A DNA stretch of 64,000 bases from Haliclona indistincta. Its lineage: Eukaryota > Porifera > Demospongiae > Haplosclerida > Chalinidae. The DNA is taken from contig OZ024792.1 in NCBI GenBank assembly GCA_964017065.1, forward strand, positions 6,753,754 to 6,817,753, given 5' to 3'. Shown in pieces: positions 58,601 through 64,000 of this stretch (position 1 is the first letter of the stretch; every line of letters starts with the position of its first letter). Both the position numbers and the translations under genes were made by a program. The notes under the pieces were generated by a model, which saw nothing but the letters and a program-made list of their open reading frames with translations, made no database searches and had not been told where the DNA came from.

Positions 58601-59274
58601 TCCACAGTGAGCACCGGAACCTGACCAGACACTCAACCACATTCTGATACCCATGCCAGCACGCACACAGCAACGGTGTATCACCATCCTATAACAAACA
58701 TATCAGCTACTGGTATGCGCTTTTCATAATAAGTGTTTACGAGTAGAACCTTAGTTATGTATAACTATAAACACTTGATAATAGATTGTTCAATACCATA
58801 GTCATAACAATACTGACTACATGTAGCAGTTCTTACATTATCTTGTAAATCAAGATTTGTTTTGTATGAGCAGAGTATACTCAGTACATCAGGATGACCG
58901 TATCGTGATGCAACATGAGCTGCAGTCTCTCCTGCCTGAGAAAATGTGCAAAGAAACTTAACACTAAGCTCATATCATACACAAAGGTTTGGTATTTTAC
59001 TAAATCTCAACAGTTGTGATAGTGATACCTTATCTTGATGATTGGTAGTGATATGCTGTTCGCAGAGATGGCGGACCACCTCACTGTGACCATGTCTAGC
59101 AGCCCAATAGAGTGGAGTGTCTCCTTGCTAAGAGAGAAGAAGAGAGGTAAAGAGCAAATTAAGTATGATTTACCTTATCAACTATATTCAAATTGGCGCC
59201 CAACCCTTGCAACAGAGTGACAACATTTAGTCTACCATACCCAGCAGCAATATGGAGTGGAGATTCCCCGTGCT

Positions 59275-59305
<31 letters not shown>

Positions 59306-59810
59306 CTTTATGCATAATTACTCATTGCTTACTCTGTTGCTACCATTGATTTCTAGTCCTGGCTGTTGAATTAGCTTCAGTACAAGTTGAAAAGTTCCTT
59401 CATCAACAGCTTTTATCAACTGTTGTACAGGAGTGAGCTGTAGACATAAAAGGGAAACCTTAAAATTATTAGGCCTTCTACAGTAGTCAGTAGCAGAGGG
59501 ACAGATGGTAGTGGAGGTTGTTGACAAACAATTGATAATGTTGAGAACACTAATGGTCTCATGCTCACATCAACAGTGAAATATCAACACTATGCCTTTC
59601 TACCACACACTGATATTGTGAGAACAAACAGTGCTATTGTATCATTAGACACCAGAGACACATCTGTTGGTATGCTATGGCTTGAAACGGCTCTGTACAT
59701 ACATGTGCAGTATTCATTCCTTATAGACATTATGCTGATAGGAAATTATTAAGAGTAACCTCTCTCACCTGCTGTTGCTGTTGCGTGCTTGTTTTCCGCC
59801 TGGTGCTCAT
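55652..59810 (-). CDS. Ankyrin-Roc-COR-death domain protein, equivalent to the C-terminal part of DAPK1
   Basis: From ATG 59810 (MSTRRKTSTQQQQQ) an N-terminal cap leads into nine ankyrin repeats, mostly one per exon (e.g. GDTPLYWAARHGH, GRTALHLATRRNH, GSTPLHLAAANGH). A Roc GTPase-like domain has a P-loop GASGVGKS and WDFSGQ as switch motif. A COR-like region follows, then a death domain with RVELCRLLDPPDQFGRDWCLLALQLGL, which agrees closely with the DAPK1 death domain. Order and motifs match human DAPK1 after its kinase and calmodulin-binding parts, yet there is no kinase domain here. TAG at 55652-55654; about 14 exons, roughly 1100 aa. The neighbouring DAPK-type kinase gene converges with it tail-to-tail with 398 bp between stops. 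Confidence 0.88.
59278..59303. repeat. (GA)n tract forming the polypyrimidine tract of an acceptor
   Basis: On the transcript (minus) strand the sequence is CTCTCTCTCTCTAG|CACGGGG, so the repeat directly supplies the pyrimidine tract of the ankyrin-gene acceptor. Confidence 0.85.
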
Positions 59811-60144
59811 TTTTATTCTATCCTCGACACACCGTGTTCGTTATCATTTGCTAGAGAATACTAGCTAGAGACGGAGCTGAGTATTAGACAGAGTTGCTGA
59901 CTGCCACAGAGTGTCCGATGACGCGAGAGCTCTCGCGCAGAGTTTTTGAAAGCAGAGAGCTGTACAGATTGAGCTCTGGTGATTTAGGAAGAGAGAAGAT
60001 CTTCAGTTAATCGCCTGATCGCCCCCGTGCTTTAGCTGTCTAGAGAGAAGGCGTGGCTACTTCACTTCAGCGCAGCACATGCAACATTCCGCGCGCAATC
60101 TGGCGGCAAAGGGCGTGTTCAGACTCCACCCATCGATAGTAAGT

Positions 60145-60453
60145 ATGTCGTTCCTTTTTTCTCTCTGCTACAGGAACACTGTTCAACTTCAACGGATCCT
60201 TCAAGGTCATTCTAAAGCTCAACCAGCCGCCTGTTACCGTGTAAGGCAATACAGTGATGAAAAATCAAAACAAAAGAAACCACAAGGCCAAGAGGATGTA
60301 ACAAAGGATGAAGAGGATGTTGTAACTGACCCACATCTCCCACCATGGCCTGGAGGAGTGAATCCACACACAGGAGAACGAGGGGGACCTCGAGGTCCAG
60401 AACCAACTAGATACGGAGATTGGGAAAGAAAGGGACGTGTCAGTGACTTTTGA
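60145..60453 (+). CDS. SDHAF4: Succinate dehydrogenase assembly factor 4
   Basis: Small mitochondrial chaperone that binds flavinylated SDHA before complex II assembly. The conserved C-terminus is complete: [35 protein letters not shown] and TGA at 60451-60453. The N-terminus ([19 protein letters not shown]) fits an import presequence. An in-frame upstream ATG at 60079 would add [20 protein letters not shown], also presequence-like, so the start is uncertain. Single exon. Divergent from the ankyrin-Roc gene, 334 bp apart. Confidence 0.93.
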   Translation: MSFLFSLCYRNTVQLQRILQGHSKAQPAACYRVRQYSDEKSKQKKPQGQEDVTKDEEDVVTDPHLPPWPGGVNPHTGERGGPRGPEPTRYGDWERKGRVSDF

Positions 60454-61187
60454 AATCTAAAGTATAATAACATTTTTATTTGAACTGGAGATTGCATGAT
60501 AAGTAACCGAAAATCAGTTCAAGACAAAAGTTCCACGAATAGGGATGGCATTGCCCACTGAACAGCTATCGACAGGCACTGAAGAGGTGGACTCGAAATC
60601 TCATTAGATTGCCGAAAAAAGCATAAGACATGCATCCAGCAGATTCAACTTCAGCATGCAAACTGCATTGGAGGTGACCACCTGGTCTTCCATGGCACAT
60701 GAATGAAAGCATGTGGTCATGGCAACAGAACAAAGGAAGCAGGTAGCTAGTGAACTGAAGACAATTGCTACTTATGCGAATTGTAAGATCAAGAGATCAG
60801 CCTATGAAGGAGGCCTGAGCACTTGCAATGGCTGTCATGCGAGCAAATAACGCCATAACTAAAAAACCAAGCCTTTAGATGAAATCTACCAATTTGGTTT
60901 AGTAATAATACCTAAATCTACCCGAAAATAAGATAACACACAATTCTCTTGTAGCTCTTCAGTGCCTCCCATGATCAGGAGTTTGATCATACAATCTCAC
61001 CCAGGTATGTTGATTATCTCCATGCAACTATTATTTTTAGCAACAAAATGAGCAGTTGGATGGCCAAGACCAGACAATGCAATAGATTTTATCATGTAGA
61101 ATACAATGTCTTGACAAGACGGACAGCATCAGTAAGTATTTGCTGCATGAACTAAATCGTAATAATAATTAAGACGTCCTTTTTCTC
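60454..61187. other. Intergenic region, nothing recognised
   Basis: An AATAAC/ATTTTTATTTG stretch follows the SDHAF4 stop. No supported gene in the remaining ~650 bp. Confidence 0.5.
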
Positions 61188-61337
61188 AACTGTTCCTGTG
61201 ACCCTAGCAGTTGTAATGAATGTACCAATGGCAAGTGCTGTCCATGTACTTGCAGTAGGTGTGACGGAACCAACTGCAAATGTGACAAAGACAGGTGTAC
61301 TTGAGACAAAATTGAACAATGTTGTGCCAGAAAATAA
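61188..61337 (+). pseudogene. Broken metallothionein-like domain, opposite strand to the intact gene
   Basis: A frame aligned with the metallothionein exon (NCSCDPSSC, GKCCPCTC, DGTNCKCDKD) is interrupted by an in-frame TGA at the position of a cysteine codon (after KDRCT), and other cysteines are changed. It ends KIEQCCARK and TAA at the same place as the intact copies. No start exon was seen. It lies inverted relative to the gene at 61549. Confidence 0.8.
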
Positions 61338-61548
61338 ACTATCCTATCCATCGTTAGATGTCCCATGAATAGCTGTTTTTATGCCTTGCTTGCTCACGCA
61401 TGCGCACATTATCTTGGCATAATAGTAGACTTATAATAATTATACTACGTAATCCAGTTCATTCTTCCTCTCAACAACCCAATGTTGTGATAAACAATAT
61501 TTCATTACATGTAATGCATAATGCAATGAATAATAATGGATGGATTGC

Positions 61549-62025
61549 TTATTTTCCAGCACAGCATTGTTCTTTTTTGTCACAAGCACACTTGTCTTTG
61601 TCACATTTGCAGTTGGTTCCATCGCATCCATTGCAAGTACACGGACAACACTTGCCATCGGTACATCCAGAGCACTTGCAAGAGCTAGGGTCACAGGAAC
61701 AGTTAGCTGCAGAGAGAAAGAGGGCCATCAATTACATTTTATGAAAATGTTCTCAAAGAATTTACTTACTGCATTTTGTGCATTTTGAAGTTTTTCCAGC
61801 ACAGCATTGTTCTTTTTTGTCACAAGCACACTTGTCTTTGTCACATTTGCAGTTGGTTCCATCGCATCCATTGCAAGTACACGGACAGCACTTGTTATTG
61901 GTACATCCAGAGCACTTACAACTGCTAGGGTCACAGGAACAGTTAGCTGCAAGACAAAGAAGGCGGTCAACTATTATTATGAGAAGTTCTCGCAGCATTT
62001 ACTTACTGCATTTTGTGCAAGACAT
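61549..62025 (-). CDS. Metallothionein-like protein with two tandem domains
   Basis: Three exons: a first exon from ATG 62025 (MSCTKC), a second (about 61949-61764) and a third (about 61709-61549, TAA). The two large exons encode almost the same cysteine-rich domain of about 52 residues (NCSCDPSSCKCSGC, KCCPCTCNGC, CKCDKDKCACDKKEQCC), joined by GKTSKCTKC, which repeats the start peptide. About 40 cysteines in some 120 residues, mostly CxC, CxxC and CC, with no aromatic residues, indicate a metallothionein binding Zn, Cu or Cd. Exon duplication is recent: 61556-61708 and 61796-61948 are nearly identical. Exon edges were read from GT/AG and phase. Confidence 0.85.
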
Positions 62026-62099
62026 ATCCAACAGCTAGAAAGCGAAAATCCAAAATTCTTCGTGATGCGATAACAGACAGCCAAACACAAACAGAACAG

Positions 62100-62325
62100 A
62101 ATGTCAAGCGTTGGGCACAGTGCTTTTAAACTGTGCACAAGTTGAACACAGCACAAAGTGCAGCGCATTACTAGTGCCGTGTCGTGCACCGTGTGCACAG
62201 GTACTGTGAGTGTGCTGCACACGGTACGGCCGGATGTGCACACAGTGTACCAGTACAGTACCATGTACCAGTACGGTATGTACTGTGTGCACATCCGGCC
62301 GGCCGTGTGCACAATTGTGCACACG
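62100..62325 (-). promoter_or_regulatory. Palindromic cluster of possible metal-response elements upstream of metallothionein
   Basis: Six TGCACAC cores, which fit the MRE consensus TGCRCNC, occur at 62216, 62237 and 62318 (+) and 62191, 62285 and 62305 (-). They lie within a large inverted repeat: GGCCGGATGTGCACACAGT at 62228-62246 and its exact complement at 62282-62300. It starts about 75 bp upstream of the metallothionein ATG. Binding by MTF-1 is inferred. Confidence 0.5.
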
Positions 62326-62334
62326 GTAGTGACG

Positions 62335-62933
62335 TAGTCTCGTCCCCAGACCACACCCCCTCGCTTAATTGCTCGTGAGAGGGTCTGGTGGCTTTAGTTG
62401 CACTTTCCTGGGCTTTTCGTGTGCAAGAGTTACGTAACACTAATGAATCCGTATAAAATTAATGTTGGAATTTGCACCTGTAATGCAAGTGTCTAGTACA
62501 GTATGTACTTGCGCGTTAGACGAGGGAGACAATCTACGAAGGCGAAGACGTCTAGACAGCAGGTATAGACTCTAGCGTTCTCCAGTCGGGAGGCCGACGA
62601 AAACGTCTTTCCCTTGACAAACTCAGGTAAGAGCAAGACGCACGCTGATTGTCTGTCAGACTTTCATAACCGATGCTGACAAATGCAGCTCTGATAGCAC
62701 GGTCGAGAACGTCAGGCAAAAGGCTGCAGTCATATCTTCAATGCCATCATTCTATTATCGATGTGGGTTAATTGTATTACGTAATACTTGGCCTTCTGAC
62801 CAATCAGATTCTATCCCAGACATTCGGGAAAAAGTTACTTCCTGGCCCAAGAAAATCGACTAAAGCCACCAGACCCTCTCGATCTCACGAGCAATTAAGC
62901 GAGGGGGTGTGGTCTGGGGACGAGACTAGACTA
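62335..62933. mobile_element. MITE, 599 bp, with long terminal inverted repeats and 9-bp target duplication
   Basis: Terminal inverted repeats of about 65-70 bp start TAGTCTCGTCCCCAGACCAC and include GCTTAATTGCTCGTGAG and AGGGTCTGGTGGCTTTAGT. The right end has one extra TAGTC-type unit and a small insertion (ATCG). The flanks GTAGTGACG at 62326-62334 and 62934-62942 are identical; an 8-bp duplication is possible if the end is one base shorter. No coding capacity. Confidence 0.85.
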
Positions 62934-63079
62934 GTAGTGACGGTACTGCCGTAGATGTGCGTTATTTGGAAAAGGCGGTAAGTATGACCCACTGCATTAG
63001 TAAAATGTGCTAAGGAACTTCCTATGGCTACAGTCACAAACATTATACAGCATAGTAGTTACATAAAATACAGCAGGTG

Positions 63080-64000
63080 TCAATAGTTAGAGTCATCATT
63101 GACTCCAAAGAGTGGATTATCTTTCAGTAGAGCAGATGACCCACCATCATTGTTATTTTCACTTTCCTTCTTTACACTTTTCTTTGTCCTACGCATGACA
63201 ACTGCAAGTCTAAAAATAATTAATATGGAATGATAATTATTTGATTAGTTTTGTTATTGCTTACAGTGTTATAACAATCCCACCAATAATGATGACAACA
63301 CTTAATATACCAACAAAGACGGCTAGTGGTAGCTCTGATCCCTTGTCAATTATTAAAACAGAATCAATCGTTGTATTGGTTGGATCGATTGTTGTGTTGG
63401 TTGGAACAGTAGGAGACTTTCTGCATATGACTTTAGCCACTTCGATATTGTCAACATTGTTGCTTAATCCTTCAGGAACTAAGTCAGCCCTACAGTTGAA
63501 CACTGTCTTTTCAGTACCATTACACTGTACATTGGTCAGGTGGACAAAACTACTTAGTGTTTCAATCCATGAATTCTTAACTGCTTCAGCCCCTAAAAAT
63601 TACATTTTAGGTAGTAAGTCAAGTTTTTAATGGCTAACCTCCTGATGGGTATCCGAGCTGATTGCACACCACAGCAGTATCCCTGGCTGTCCAACCTGTA
63701 GCTGATATGACACCCCATACTGATCTTGAGCAGACCTCTACTGTGCCCTCTGATTCAGTTGCTCCTCCAGCCAGACGAACATCACCATTGGAACATGCTA
63801 CAACATTGTACTTACATGCACTGATGGAGTCAGAATCTATAATACATACCATCCGTACATACTACTCCAGCTGCATTGCTACTTGTGCATTCAAATGTAC
63901 TGTGGTGTTTTCTAGAACATTCTAAAAGATGTGATTCCCAACCAGCACAAGATACATCGGAGTATACAACTGGTAAATTCCCTTCTCCAAAGATTGAAGA
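63080..64000 (-). CDS. SRCR-domain transmembrane receptor, 5' part outside the window
   Basis: Runs in from beyond 64000. The first visible piece is the end of one SRCR domain (VSCAGWESHLLEC, AAGVVC). A second SRCR domain follows (DVRLAGGATESEGTVEVC, WGVISATGW, VVCNQLGYPSGG, VQCNGTEKTVFNC, VAKVIC). Then a Thr/Asn-rich stalk (NTTIDPTNTTID), one TM helix (LAVFVGILSVVIIIGGIVITL), a basic stop-transfer (MRRTKKSVKK) and a short tail with NPLFG ending at TGA 63080-63082. The NPLF stretch is only loosely like an internalisation signal. Scavenger or immune-type receptor by family; sponges carry large SRCR repertoires. Confidence 0.85.

Overview
The window looks like a compact early-branching metazoan nuclear genome, most probably a sponge. 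Most introns are only about 45-60 bp, genes sit within tens to hundreds of bases of each other, and many are head-to-head. Animal-specific families are present: a DAPK-type kinase and ankyrin/Roc/COR/death protein, an 8-PDZ scaffold, viperin, Reeler and YWTD ectodomains, and SRCR receptors. I saw no tRNA, rRNA or CRISPR. The placement is inferred from protein families and gene structure. CDS coordinates span introns; exon joins were read by eye from GT/AG sites and frame.

Layout: 1-2.5 kb holds the 3' exon of a possible START-domain gene and an alpha-galactosidase (-). 2.6-3.4 kb is a hAT-like element. 4.5-6.4 kb has two secreted 8-cysteine-repeat genes. 6.8-8.9 kb is an S28 serine peptidase (-), head-to-head with the first of three carotenoid oxygenases (8.9-11.4, 11.5-13.9, 17.5-20.0 kb, +). 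A viperin gene (14.5-16.1 kb, -) lies between copies 2 and 3. A small coiled-coil gene (-) then shares a promoter region with the 8-PDZ scaffold (21.1-26.7 kb).

26.8-34.5 kb is mitochondrial DNA polymerase gamma (-), one intron of which carries a 3.48-kb hAT-like element that itself contains a 1.9-kb foldback. A small Cys protein and agmatinase follow on +. A Reeler/YWTD/EGF membrane protein, a MADF-BESS protein and ETF-alpha are on -. An unrecognised disordered protein (42.5-43.6 kb, +) and two tandem PARP-catalytic-domain genes (43.9-47.0 kb, -) come next.

47.2-59.8 kb is a DAPK locus. Two DAPK-type kinase genes are divergent (47.2-51.5 kb, - and 51.8-55.3 kb, +). The second runs tail-to-tail into a gene (55.7-59.8 kb, -) encoding ankyrin repeats, Roc, COR and death domain, which is the part that is fused behind the kinase in vertebrate DAPK1. 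The architecture therefore seems split between adjacent genes on opposite strands. The first kinase gene is interrupted by a 2.3-kb repeat-filled intron that separates its catalytic exons from its tail.

The right end has SDHAF4 (+), a metallothionein with two near-identical domains and a broken inverted relative, a palindromic cluster of possible metal-response elements, a MITE with a 9-bp target duplication, and an SRCR membrane receptor running off the end. Recurring themes are mitochondrial genes (POLG, ETFA, SDHAF4, agmatinase), bidirectional promoters, and simple repeats placed exactly at splice sites.
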